Source: Urechis unicinctus (lineage: Eukaryota; Annelida; Polychaeta; Xenopneusta; Urechidae). Taken from it: 64,000 nt of DNA. The position numbers and the translations under genes are program-made. The stretch covers positions 9,127,933 to 9,191,932 of the forward strand of contig CM067349.1 of the NCBI GenBank assembly GCA_034190875.2, read 5' to 3'. The notes below the pieces were generated by a model, which was not told the origin of the DNA, searched no databases, and worked only from the letters and a program-made list of their open reading frames with translations. Positions 51,896 to 61,329 of the stretch are shown here, in pieces (positions within the stretch are counted from its first letter, which is position 1; each line of letters starts with the position of its first letter).

Positions 51896-52891
51896 CTAAT
51901 TGATAATACCGTCTGGCGGCAACTGGGTATCGGACGGCACCACAAGCAACTCCTCCTTTACAAAGCCACGGAGAGGTCCATCCAACAAATAGTATAGTAC
52001 AGGTTCACCAGATTTAGTTACAGAGCTTCCAATCCGGTAAACATTGAGTGACCACACAGGGTCAGTGGCCCGCCAACGCTGGTCTTGCTCTGCCTCACCA
52101 GGCTGGTAGAGGTAGTGAACGCCAACATCAGAGGGAAGCTTTTGCTCTTTGACCCCCAGAGGGCGCCCTGGTACGACTGCAGATGGCTTTTGTGCAACTC
52201 GTTTTGCCTTTATAGCATCTTTAGGTTTTTTTCCAGTCAACTGGGTCACCTCATTATTTATCGCAGAGACTACAGCCTGCAGTCGAGAAACCCACTCAGT
52301 CGATCGTTTTCCAGTATCCCTTAACTCTACGGCATACTGGTGACCAAAGAGTCGCTCAGCCAGGGTTCGGTTAAAGCGTTCCACTATACCCTGATCTCGA
52401 TGGATATTCACACGGCCACGTCTGACTGATACTCCATGTTTTACTAACAGCTGATTCGGTGCACCCATAAACTCCCGTCCAGGGTCCACCTGAAGTAGTT
52501 TAGGCCACCCAAGCGGTCCTCGCTTGTATATCCTCTCGAGTGCACCTGCGACCTCCTTAGCCTCTTTTGTAGTCAATGGCTCAGCCGCTTTGTAGCGCGA
52601 GGCCACATCAACCAATGTTAGGGCATACCTGTAAGTGCGGCGTTTCACAACGTCATGAGGAAGAAATAAGAGATCGGCTTGGTGCACCTCATTAGGGACA
52701 GGGACATCAAACTTTGGTCTGGGAATGTGTTTTGGCACTGGCAGGTAGATTTGCCATATAGCTTGCTTTGTTAGCCACCCCCTTGCAACTTTCTCAGAAA
52801 CCCTCGCTTCTGTTGCAAGCTTCTTGATAGCTGTTATGCCTTTCCAGTAGCCCTTAGGACTATAGTAGATCTTTTGCATGCGACGATCCAT
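51896..52891 (-). CDS. int: Polinton integrase (retroviral-type DDE), intact
   Basis: 331 residues, uninterrupted. It inserts the element into host DNA by the retroviral integrase mechanism at the terminal repeats. The catalytic triad is visible: Asp73 in EVHQADLLF, Asp136 in KLLQVDPGREF and Glu171 in GIVERFNRTL, with normal spacing. The N-terminus (1-60) is basic and helical with AIKKLATEARVSEKVARGWL, like the short N-terminal domain of Polinton integrases. The C-terminal ~80 residues form a chromo/SH3-like beta segment (VWSLNVYRIG, YLLDGPLRGF). It starts 31 bp after the upstream membrane protein gene and is followed by the zinc-protein gene. Confidence 0.95.
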   Translation of the reverse strand: MDRRMQKIYYSPKGYWKGITAIKKLATEARVSEKVARGWLTKQAIWQIYLPVPKHIPRPKFDVPVPNEVHQADLLFLPHDVVKRRTYRYALTLVDVASRYKAAEPLTTKEAKEVAGALERIYKRGPLGWPKLLQVDPGREFMGAPNQLLVKHGVSVRRGRVNIHRDQGIVERFNRTLAERLFGHQYAVELRDTGKRSTEWVSRLQAVVSAINNEVTQLTGKKPKDAIKAKRVAQKPSAVVPGRPLGVKEQKLPSDVGVHYLYQPGEAEQDQRWRATDPVWSLNVYRIGSSVTKSGEPVLYYLLDGPLRGFVKEELLVVPSDTQLPPDGIIN

Positions 52892-52921
52892 ATACAGTAA
52901 ACGCTCGAGGCTCCAAATAAC

Positions 52922-53344
52922 CTACTTAGCAAGCCTGTATGCAACCAGCCCAGTTGCAGCCATACCCAGTATAATGAACGCCACCTCACGCCCCCTCTGT
53001 TCATCTGAGGGCTCGTAGAAGTCTGAAAGCTGCGGCTCAGAGCCCAACGGGTCGACGGTGTTATTCATAATCAGGCAGTACTCACGCATAGCCTCGTCCG
53101 CATCCCTAAAAGTATGCTCGGCATATCCCTGGCGGCGCAGTTGCTCATTGATGAAGTCTAAACGCTCAGTTCTCTTCTTGGCCCATGCTGCCTGAGCAGA
53201 TTGAAGCTGCTCGATTGCCATATCATGACGTGTACGTTCCGCGTCCACTTGGCTGTCTCGTAATTTAGAGAATAAAAAGTTGCTCCCAGAGAATGCAAGG
53301 GCGTTAACAAGAGCACCCCCAACAAGTAGCGCGAGTGTGGCCAT
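52922..53344 (-). CDS. Small membrane protein, 140 residues
   Basis: Uninterrupted. An N-terminal hydrophobic segment (residues 3-20) is followed by a long charged helix with coiled-coil character (25-75) and a second hydrophobic segment near the C-terminus (122-138, ending VAYRLAK). It starts at an ATG whose A lies in the TAA of the preceding gene (TAATG arrangement), a sign of coupled, compact genes. I know no function. It could be a virion membrane or core protein; nothing in the sequence decides it. Confidence 0.75.
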   Translation of the reverse strand: MATLALLVGGALVNALAFSGSNFLFSKLRDSQVDAERTRHDMAIEQLQSAQAAWAKKRTERLDFINEQLRRQGYAEHTFRDADEAMREYCLIMNNTVDPLGSEPQLSDFYEPSDEQRGREVAFIILGMAATGLVAYRLAK

Positions 53345-53584
53345 TACTTCAGTATATCAACTGGTAAGATTCCTTGTTTAATTAGCATATCCTTTGTGGC
53401 CATAGCTAGTGATACATCGGCAACAACCATAGCCAGGTCCCGTGGGGTGAAATCAAGACGTGGCACCCCACCACCCAGAGCCATCTTAGCAAGCTTGGCA
53501 TAACCTATTGAAATACCGAAAAACAACTACACCGTGGTACAGAGCGTTGATGAGCATTTTTCCATCAGTAATTGGTGTTGTCAT
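53344..53584 (-). pseudogene. Small ~80-residue protein (one frameshift)
   Basis: The ATG at 53584 lies one base after the stop of the preceding gene (TAAGATG). The first ~22 codons are open, then the frame changes at a T-run (about 53515-53520). The rest continues to 53344 with a Gly-rich turn (MALGGGVPRLDFTPRDLAMV). Function unknown. A one-base indel explains the break. Confidence 0.6.
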
Positions 53585-53585
53585 C

Positions 53586-53950
53586 TTATTCCATATAAAA
53601 CGGATCCTTTAAATGAGAGTCCGGAGGCTTTTGTATCACAACCTGTTTAGGGTGTGGGGCTACCATCTGGTGCCTGTAGCAATACAATGCTTGTCCAAAC
53701 ACGCCAACACCGCCGACAACCAAAGGTGCAGCCCATGTTGGCCATGCCCACCTTTCCGGAGGTTTGCTCGTTGATATTGGCTCGACAGCTTCGTCTCTAC
53801 CATCTGTAAGCGCTGCCTTAGCCTCTCGGAGCTCTCTCAGAAGCTTATTTTGATTGGCTTTTCGAGCTGCAGCACCCTTTTAGCGTTTTTTGTCACTGAC
53901 GTTATCTCCACCTGTGTTGTCTCCCCTTGATTCGTGTTTGTTTCTTCCAT
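53586..53950 (-). pseudogene. Small single-pass membrane protein (one frameshift)
   Basis: Begins MEETNTNQGETTQVEITSVT at 53950. The frame breaks around 53874-53884, near AAACGC/AAAAGGG runs, and continues as a charged helix followed by a hydrophobic segment (WAAPLVVGGVGVFGQALY, about 53740-53690). It ends at 53586, directly before the next start. About 120 codons in total. Function unknown. Position and compact spacing make it part of the Polinton late-gene block. Confidence 0.62.
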
Positions 53951-54068
53951 GTTTACTTTACTAAATTTATTTGTCCAATTGACAGCTCTTAGTAAGAACC
54001 TTTTATAGCGTAGCTAAGCACATGCTATAGCGGAGTTAAGCGCATGCTATAGCAGAGTTAAACACATA

Positions 54069-54740
54069 CTATAGCAAGGAAGTGGTGTCTTCCTCACCAC
54101 CGGCCCCTGTTGTTTCGGTGCTTGTTTTTCCAAATTGACACTGCTTAACTGTTGTTAAAGCCGCAGTTAAGGGAGCTAAAAACATACCATAGCGATGATA
54201 TAGCTCACAAGTGGCAGTGCTTAGCGCGTGTCCAACAAACGGGTCCGTCTCGAGGTCTGTAATTAGCCTTGGCTGGTGTTCTAGTGGGATTGGTAGAAAC
54301 GTACAAGCAATACCTGAGTATAGCTGTAGCAATGATTGACCTAGAGTGCGCGTCATGCTAGCGCCTAGCCGAGCATCGTATCTCACATACAGCTTTATGA
54401 TCTCTTCATCAGACATTGATTCAACCTGGTCAATTGTAATGCACTCAAAACCAAGGTACTGACGGGCCTGACCGCCGGCTATGACGGCAGCAAGCCTATC
54501 TCTCTTAGAAGACATATCTACACCAGGGGTGCAACTAGGTTCCGCTCCCCCAGACTTTGTCTCCACTAAGCTAGTCGAGTCCTGTTCAAGGAGTTTATCA
54601 ATAATGGTATCAGGATCCATGAATATACGTATACACCTTCGAGCTTTAAAATACTGCACCGCTACCCAGATGAAGAAACCTAAATTGATTACTGAGGCAG
54701 CGGCTGCTATCAAGGCCAATATCACTTCAATCGACGGCAT
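54069..54740 (-). CDS. Conserved Polinton membrane-anchored protein, 223 residues
   Basis: Uninterrupted. A hydrophobic N-terminal anchor (residues 5-30, IEVILALIAAAASVINLGFF) is followed by a soluble part with an acidic helix (QVESMSDEEIIKLYVRYDARL) and a Ser/Thr/Glu-rich tail. Its start overlaps the end of the ATPase frame (54727) by 14 bases, so the two are likely co-expressed. The role is not known. Placement next to packaging and capsid genes suggests assembly or a membrane role, which is inference. Confidence 0.78.
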   Translation of the reverse strand: MPSIEVILALIAAAASVINLGFFIWVAVQYFKARRCIRIFMDPDTIIDKLLEQDSTSLVETKSGGAEPSCTPGVDMSSKRDRLAAVIAGGQARQYLGFECITIDQVESMSDEEIIKLYVRYDARLGASMTRTLGQSLLQLYSGIACTFLPIPLEHQPRLITDLETDPFVGHALSTATCELYHRYGMFLAPLTAALTTVKQCQFGKTSTETTGAGGEEDTTSLL

Positions 54741-55316
54741 ATGCAGTAGGCTGATCAGTCTTCAGCAGCAGTTTTGCGTGCTTGGTCTTTGCTAGTAGTT
54801 GGCGTACTGTGGCACATTCCTCCTTTGTTGGAATTACATCATTTTCACGTAAGGCGTCTTCAAACGAGTCACGGTCCTTGGTGTGAAAGAGCACCATCCA
54901 GCGAGTCTGTTCACGTAAGTCCTTCAGCACAGAGTTGTACTTTTGGCTGAGGACCCAGACACTTTGCTGCGCATGGCGGCCGCTAAAGGCCAGTTCGGAT
55001 AACATGTCTTTCTTCTTGGTTAGGGCCTTTGTTGCGGAACAGTCATCAATAATGTACAGGGTTGGCTCGCCCTTAAAACAATGGTAGAAAGCCCTAAGGT
55101 GGTCATTGAGCCGCTCCCCTGGATCAACCACGTACACCTCTGAATCATCCCACACCCATGACCGCGTCTGATAGGCCTCGTTGAAACGAAGAAGGGCCCT
55201 TCAAGTAGGTCGAGGATGAATGCGGTTTTCCCACATCCTGTCTGCCCACAAACAATTGCCGAACAGGGACCATCTGAAAATGTAAACTTAGTAGACTGCG
55301 CTGACGAACCTGCCAT
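54727..55316 (-). pseudogene. Polinton packaging ATPase (frameshift and probable internal deletion)
   Basis: A FtsK/HerA-type (A32-like) genome-packaging ATPase. Walker A is CGQTGCGKTAF, about 30 residues from the likely start (55316). Walker B is LYIIDDCSA, followed by GRHAQQSVWVLSQKYNS, the usual Gln-rich sensor region. The frame changes near 55190. Across this point, the segment between DLLEGP and the FNEAYQTRSW stretch appears shorter than in relatives. I infer loss of roughly 15-20 codons that normally hold a core beta-strand. The 5' end overlaps the major capsid gene. As sequenced it would not be functional. Confidence 0.85.
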
Positions 55317-56582
55317 CTTTAATGTTAAGCTGTGCATCCATTACAATATACATATAAACGTTCAATGCGCCCGCCGCCTCTGCCTTTTTTGTGATCTGTA
55401 TGGTGATGCCATCAGACGCATTCTCCACAGCCCTGCCACTACCGTGCAGCTGGTCGTCATCACTCGTCCTTAAGTCGAACCACAGAGCATACTTACTGGT
55501 TAGGTACTCTCCTAGGGACACGTCTGACAATGCCAAGTCTTTTGCAGCTATTGCTACACTGGGGTCTCGTTTACTCGTTGCTGCAAAGGCCTTCTTCACC
55601 TCATCCCACTGCTGGTAGCCACGCATGCCTTGGGCATAGAGTTGGTTGGGGATGCCCTCAATGGTCACCTCAACTTTTGTAATCTTTGGGTTGTAGAACG
55701 ACTCTGTTTTCCTAGCGAATGAGGCATTGGTCGGGTCTTCAAAGAGCAGTAGGAAGCCCTTCATGCTGCGAGCCGTCACGTTCAGGTTGATGTTCCACAG
55801 TGTATCTCTTTTATTGTATACAAGCTTCCTGTGACGAAGCACACGGTCATACCGAATAGAGAGTCGACCTGTGTACTGGGTGCGTATCATGCGGGCCAAA
55901 TCTGTTTGGGTAACCATGTCATACTCCAGCGATATGCCATCAATTTTGTAGCTTGCAGCGGTGTCGCCTGTTGCGTGAATCACGCGGTTGTAGTCGTTGA
56001 ATGTGAGCTCGTATTCCAGTCTGTCACTAAGCGCACTCTGGTAGAATGGCATGTGGCTCTCGAGGAGTTCAAAATCAAGCGGAACGTAGAACCTGTTACT
56101 ATAAACATCGGCTACCGCCTTGTCCTCTTCCTCGGTCTCAACCTTGTCTCCTGACCCCACTCGTATCTTAGTTGCGTTTCTGTCATCTGATGTGTCAATG
56201 CCCTGATACAGGAGGCCCTGTTTCTCCTGTGCAGTCCGCCACAAGTCGTGATAACAGTGGTACACATCGCTGTCATCAATATACATGACCTCATTGCCAG
56301 AAATCTTGATTGTCATTTTCTTAACCACGGCGTGGCCCAGGTTTTGCACAACGCTGCGGTTAACATCAGTTGAGGTCAGCGTGGTTGTAAAGGCCAGCCG
56401 TGCTGTCCCTGGGACAATGACGTCGTCTGCGCCTAGATTGGGGAAGCGAAAAGCATTTGTTGGTTCTGGTCAATAGTGCTTGGATTGTTTGTAACGACTA
56501 CAGACTGTCGCACGCCCTTTACCCCGAGCGGTTCGCGTATCCGGCGGTGTGGGTTTAGTTTGCGTCCGTAAGTACTCGTCAT
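55288..56582 (-). pseudogene. Polinton major capsid protein (double jelly-roll), one frameshift
   Basis: The likely ATG at 56582 lies 40 bp from a divergent gene. The first ~40 codons (basic, RKLNPHRRIREPLG) are in one frame; the frame changes at about 56455-56462, and the remaining ~390 codons are open to 55288. Recognised by the beta-rich pattern with FYVPLDFELLESHMPFYQSA and LEYELTFNDYNRVI, then ITKVEVTIEGIPNQLYAQG, which fits Polinton capsid proteins. Total length (~431 codons) is at the lower end for this family. It would form the trimeric hexons of an icosahedral capsid. One indel separates the N-terminus from the rest. Confidence 0.8.
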
Positions 56583-56622
56583 GTTGAATGCTTAATTACA
56601 CTTATATCTTTAACACACAGAC
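56583..56622. promoter_or_regulatory. Divergent intergenic gap with likely bidirectional promoter
   Basis: Only 40 bp separate the starts of the major capsid gene (-) and the coiled-coil membrane protein gene (+). It holds an AT-rich CTTAATTACACTTATATCTT stretch. This is the hinge between the leftward and rightward gene blocks; promoter function is inferred from layout. Confidence 0.5.
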
Positions 56623-57948
56623 ATGGAGTTTGATAACCAAGTATTTGACGATGCAGATGAGGAGGGGGCTATGGGATGGGAGAGGAATGAGACTAACTTT
56701 GATGATGAGGAGACTAACCTAATTGACGAAACTTTAGATACGTTTAGTACGATTATTCCACCTTGGGCTATTACTGAAATGCCTGCGGGGTTAACAGAAG
56801 ATCAGGTGGGTTCCATAGAAGAAACTGAAGTCTTAGTTACGAGGTGGGAGAAGGCAGTGTCTAAGCATGGGCTGCAGGCCACTCTGGAGTTTAGATCGTC
56901 TCAACAAGGTGACCTTTGGGTTAAGTGGGGCCGAGAATGGAAGCTTCTGATATAGAAGAACAATCCCAACAAATTCCTCTCTCCTAGGAGTATCCTAGAT
57001 TACGGTGGTACACAGCTTGCTCGGGCTCTTGGAGTGACCCCTGAACTATCCACAATGGCAGCAAAAGCCCTACAAGGCGTTGACCAAGCTGCTGCTAAAG
57101 CGGAAGCTGCACTTCCAAAATTAGAAATGAGCAGCCCCGAAGCCATGACAGAGCAAGGTGGTGTGGAAGAAACAAGCTTCATAGAGGGCGTTCATAACGC
57201 CATAGAAGACCTAGGTACACAAACAGACAACGAACTACCACTCAGAGAGCTTATGGGGCTTGATAAGGCTATGCAGACCCAGAGGGGTGAGCTGGTCAAC
57301 AACCTAGCTAAGATAACTGAGATAGAAAGGGATATAAAACATCGGAAAGCTAAAATGGCAAGCCTGGAGGAGGAAGGGAGGGGTGATAGTCGAGCATGGA
57401 GATTCCAAGCAAATGAGCTTGCAGAGCTGCAGGACCTGTGGCGTGTCCGTGTTGAGGCTGCCTCTGTAAACCGTGAACGTCTGCGAACCCAAATTAACCG
57501 CATCAGGGAAACGATCAACAGACTTCTTAACGAGGACACAACGCTAGCTGAGCGTGTACGCACTCTGTTCCGAGAGCAGGGTATAACAATAGCCTCCATA
57601 CTAACTGCGATTGGATTGGCAATCTCGACCCTGGTAGTTGCTTTGATGGGCGGAGGGAGCACTAGTCCAACCCCAGCACCAACGCCGACACCAGCTTATA
57701 AGCCTGGTTTAAAGGAATGGATTAAAAAACAGCTGAACTCCTTGGCAAACGTCCTGAAGAGCCTAGCCGGTAAGGCAGCAGCTGCCCTTCCAGGAATCAT
57801 TGGCTCCATCGTATCATGGCTGCTTACGTCAGCTGCAAAGGTGGCTGGTTGGATGGCAGAACATGTATGGGCCGCAGCTGTGGCGGTGGGGGGAGTTATC
57901 CTCCTGATACTCCGTGACTTACTACGTAGCAAACCAAAGCACAGATAA
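56623..57948 (+). pseudogene. Coiled-coil, multi-membrane-segment protein, split by an in-frame TAG
   Basis: A single reading frame of 442 codons, interrupted once by TAG at 56953-56955. The first 110 codons are very acidic (DDADEEG, DDEETN). After the stop comes an Ala/Glu-rich helix, a long coiled coil (about 57240-57540, with EIERDIKHRKAKM and NRLLNEDTTL), a membrane segment (ILTAIGLAISTLVVALMGGG) and a Pro/Thr linker. Then follow a lysine-rich amphipathic helix and more hydrophobic segments, ending in a basic tail. The stop could be a mutation, or the second part could start at its own ATG (57055). It overlaps tail-to-tail with the next gene. Function unknown; a virion membrane or core-anchoring role is a guess. 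Confidence 0.75.
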
Positions 57949-59207
57949 GCCTATAGCGATTCCGCCTATAATAAGAGCGGTTTTCTCATCCTCGTGCGCC
58001 CCACGCAGACCGGTCTCGTCCATAGGGGCTGGCCCTGGAGAGGGGAGTTCCATATCTGTATCTGTATCTGGCGGAGGGTCAAAGCTTCCTCTATCCGGAA
58101 CCACCGGAACCGAGTTGACATCAGCATTGCTGCCTATCTGCTGCTCCTCAGTTGCAATGGTAATCAGATTGTTGTACCCAGCAACGTCTCCAATGGCGAG
58201 ACTCATATCAGACGGAGCCATGTACAGTCCCGTTCCAAACACATAATCAACCTTTGAAGAGGCATTCTGGAGGACGTTCTGATACCGTCGGATAGATGAC
58301 GGAATATCCACTGGAATTGCTTTGGAGCATCAAAGGACGTTCCAACACCTAGTATCTCTGAGCGGGTCTGCGCCTGAGCCTCAAGAATGGCCCATACATA
58401 GGTCCTGATGCTGTCGTTAATTCGCTCAACGCCGGTTTGTGTAAAACCCTCAGACGTGTCCAGTATGAAGGTACTCCAGGCCTCGTCTGCTTCAGGTCCC
58501 TGTGCTAGATGTAAAACAGCACCCATTCTCTCCTGAAAGGATTGTAGGTTTTTCGCGTGAGCAAAACCTGGCTTTGTATCCTTTTCCGCCTCAAAGGCCA
58601 TCCGTGTAGGGTCATAACGAACGTTTCGACCAGCAACCTTGACGACACTCCCGTAACCATACGCATCATGTGCATATAAGATACCAAGACCACTATTAGC
58701 TACGGTTGCCTTCTGGCGCCAGTCTGTGTTTGGTTGAACACCAAAGTTAGTGCAGAGTCTCTCATATGCCCTCTTGTCATATGTATTGTTATAGGGGTCA
58801 TAGGCATGATCCTGAGGTAGAGGTGCTTGCAGTTCTGCTAATAGGCGACGCACTGTGTAATAAAGGTGAAAGGTGTATAGAGCTTTCACGAGTGGAATCC
58901 CAGCCTCGAGGTGGTCGTGGGATGACACACCGCAGCCGGATGTTGCACACCACACTGCAAAGTTTACCTGGTTCTGCCAAAACTGCATTGGATTTGTCAA
59001 CCAGTCTTTTACTACTTTGTCCGCTGTTACCGGTGGCACCTTATAGTTACTTAATAGATCAGGAAACTTTGCTGTGAATGTACCACCATTGTGAACAACT
59101 TGAATTGTTTGTCGGGTTAGTTTATCTCCCACACCATATGAGGCTGGATACACCCCGCCCACTTTATATGTAGCTTTTCTATTGAAACTAAAGGCTTGTT
59201 TATTCAT
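57922..59207 (-). pseudogene. Conserved ~430-residue Polinton protein (one frameshift)
   Basis: Starts MNKQAFSFNRKATYKVGG at 59207. The first ~300 codons are open, with MQFWQNQVNFAVWCATSGCG and GVERINDSIRTYVWAI, a pattern I associate with Polinton-linked proteins of corals and molluscs. The frame changes near 58312, continues through IPSSIRRYQNVLQ, an acidic/Pro-rich linker (PPPDTDTDMELPSPGPAP), and ends with a C-terminal membrane segment (ALIIGGIAIGLSVLWFAT). Function unknown; a structural role is likely given abundance in the gene set, but this is inference. Its start is six bases from the start of the divergent penton gene. Confidence 0.75.
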
Positions 59208-59213
59208 AGTGCT

Positions 59214-59903
59214 ATGTATCACACTCTGTCAAATGTTCAAAGCGGCGACGCTGTGTCCCTGCAAAATCCTATTGACAACACTGCGGGCGGTCTATGTGTT
59301 GGCCTAAGGTCAATCACGTATACTGTGGGCTGGTACAATCTCGAATCAAACGAGACCATTCAATGGCAGTCAAGAACTTCAGAAGAGGGAGGATCTGTCC
59401 AATTAAAACCAGGTCTCTGGAGTTTCAGCCTTCTTCAGCAACAGATTACATCAATAGGTCTTGGTTTAGAGGTTAATGCTGCAAATGGGATTATAACCCT
59501 CACAATTCCTGATAATGGGGCTGCACGCATATCAGACGGTGTGTTAAAAATGTTGGGTCTTGATGACGGTCAGGGTAGGCAATTAATTCCTTCAGGTACT
59601 TACATAGGTGACCGGCCCATTAACTTTAGCATCTTTAACACAATTTATGTTCACCTCAATCAAGTCAGCACCACGCACAACATGCTAGATGGTGCGCCCA
59701 CTACGCTTCTTGAAGTTGTTGGCTTAGAGGGTGGCTCTTTCGGTGATATTATAACCACGAACATCGCTAATCCTGTCTGTAAGCGTGTCACTAGCGGAAC
59801 AGTGCATGAGTTAAAGGTTCAGTTATGTGATAATAAAGGAAGGCTATTGGATAACCACGACTTACCTGTTAGCGTTGTTCTTGAATTTACAGGATGTCAA
59901 TAA
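59214..59903 (+). CDS. Polinton minor capsid (penton) protein, intact
   Basis: 229 residues from ATG 59214, chosen because MYHTLSNVQSGD matches the family opening and the longer frame would overlap the divergent gene. Beta-rich throughout, with ITYTVGWYNL, NFSIFNTIYVHLN and a C-terminal LLDNHDLPVSVVLEF. The latter resembles the conserved ending of single jelly-roll penton proteins of Polintons. It would form pentamers at capsid vertices. No interruptions. Its last 10 bases overlap the next gene. Confidence 0.75.
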   Translation: MYHTLSNVQSGDAVSLQNPIDNTAGGLCVGLRSITYTVGWYNLESNETIQWQSRTSEEGGSVQLKPGLWSFSLLQQQITSIGLGLEVNAANGIITLTIPDNGAARISDGVLKMLGLDDGQGRQLIPSGTYIGDRPINFSIFNTIYVHLNQVSTTHNMLDGAPTTLLEVVGLEGGSFGDIITTNIANPVCKRVTSGTVHELKVQLCDNKGRLLDNHDLPVSVVLEFTGCQ

Positions 59904-60712
59904 AAACGAGTATTTATGGACCTAGGCAAAAACCGGCAAGCACTGTGCGTGGTGCTGACCTCACGGAATATGCCACAAAGACCTATGTATCTATTGGTGA
60001 CTCACAAAAAATAAGTGCCGTAGGGGACACAATGGAAGGGGATCTTAATATGGATGGCAACATGATCACGGGACTTCCTACGATAGGCCTTCCATCCTCT
60101 GGAGGACAAGCAATGTCATACCAAAACACAATAGATCTGGTAACTACCGCAGCCAATTCACGCGTTAGTAAACAAGGTGATGATATGTACGGAGACCTTG
60201 AAATGGGAGATAATAAAATCGTTCTGTTGGGAGACCCAATATCGCCTAAAGATGCTGCTAATAAAAAGTATGTTGATGCACAACACAGACAGCATCGCAG
60301 GGACCTGAGAGAACACATAAACTCCCAAACGAAACATCTCATTACTATTTGGGCAGAAGCAAGTGGTTCTCTTCGCAGAGGATATGAGTGGTCGTTTGGC
60401 CATGGGGCTAGGGGTCGAGACTCACAAGACTCAAGCTGTGGATATACCATGTTATGTAATGGCAAGATCATTCGTATGGGGTTGTCTTCGGGTGTTGGTG
60501 CTGATACTGGTCCTATAGCAGTCGTTCCTGTTATTAATGGAACGAATCAAGTGGTAGGAATAAGTAAGCCTGCTAACCAACGGGCTGTTGTAATAACTTT
60601 AGACCATCCTTTACAGCTAGAACAAGGCAACGTTATTAACTTTTATACAACCACACAAAACAGAGGGGCGACTTGGTCTGTAGCTTCACTCCTAATTGAA
60701 CTTGATATATAG
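59894..60712 (+). CDS. Fibre-like protein with phage tail-fibre repeats, intact
   Basis: 272 residues. Two copies of a G-D-x-M-x-G-D-L-x-M-x-x-N-x-I repeat are seen at residues 44-59 (GDTMEGDLNMDGNMI) and 95-109 (GDDMYGDLEMGDNKI), the second followed by DPISPKDAANKKYVDAQ. This repeat and linker are typical of the trimeric shafts of tail and fibre proteins of dsDNA phages. A charged helix (130-145) leads to a beta-rich C-terminal domain (150-272) that could be a receptor-binding knob. Directly downstream of, and overlapping, the penton gene, as expected for a vertex fibre. No signal peptide. Attachment is inferred from architecture only. Confidence 0.7.
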   Translation: MSIKTSIYGPRQKPASTVRGADLTEYATKTYVSIGDSQKISAVGDTMEGDLNMDGNMITGLPTIGLPSSGGQAMSYQNTIDLVTTAANSRVSKQGDDMYGDLEMGDNKIVLLGDPISPKDAANKKYVDAQHRQHRRDLREHINSQTKHLITIWAEASGSLRRGYEWSFGHGARGRDSQDSSCGYTMLCNGKIIRMGLSSGVGADTGPIAVVPVINGTNQVVGISKPANQRAVVITLDHPLQLEQGNVINFYTTTQNRGATWSVASLLIELDI

Positions 60713-60733
60713 ACTTATGTATACAAAGTCAGT

Positions 60734-61289
60734 ATGAAACAACAACCAACGACTGCACCGTTAAATCCGGAGCCTCCTCCATGTGGTCTGGGGCACTCCT
60801 ATCGGCTAAATGAGATCAGTCTTAAGAAGCAATACCTTGAGAAAGAAATTGAAAAATTTGGTGCTATGTACAAAAAATATAGGTGTGCAGTAAACTCAGT
60901 GGACGCTGTAGACACTGCTTTAGTTGCTGTGGGTATGTGTCTTGGCGCAAGTGGTGCAGGTGTAATGTCTACAGTAGTTGCCATTCCTATTGCCACAGTG
61001 TTGGGTGCTACTGGAGCCGCTTGTGGGCTACTTGTAATTGCTGGAAAATTCATCAGTCGGCGGCTGACCATTAAGTTTAAAAAAGCATGACCAGATCCGC
61101 ATTCTCGCTCAGAGCAAATTGAATACCATTGCTGACATTGTATCGGCGGCGCTTGAAGATGGGTATATCTCAGATGATGAGTTTAAGCTCGTTTCGGTCG
61201 AGATCACGAAATATAGTCAAATGAAAAGTGACATTAAAGCAAAATGTTTGAAAGCGGCAGAATCGCCCCCTAGACCTGCTAAGGTATGA
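60734..61289 (+). pseudogene. Conserved ~185-residue Polinton protein with hydrophobic hairpin (one frameshift)
   Basis: From ATG 60734: Pro-rich N-terminus, helix (LKKQYLEKEIEKFGAMYKKY), then a Gly/Ala/Val-rich hydrophobic hairpin (VDTALVAVGMCLGASGAGVM and following) and a basic stretch (ISRRLTIKFKK). At the run of six A near 61079-61084 the frame changes. It continues as a soluble helix-turn segment with an EF-hand-like look (ALEDGYISDDEF) to 61289. I recall relatives in many marine invertebrate genomes, all of unknown function. The hairpin suggests membrane insertion. The homopolymer break may be a sequencing error. Confidence 0.72.
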
Positions 61290-61329
61290 CCCTGACAGTC
61301 CATTTGAAGAGTGGGGGTTGCTAGATATA

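Noticed and set aside
52085..52343. Plus-strand frames opposite the integrase
   Set aside because: Antisense shadows of an intact integrase gene.
55831..56154. 107-codon plus-strand frame opposite the major capsid gene
   Set aside because: Antisense shadow without motifs.
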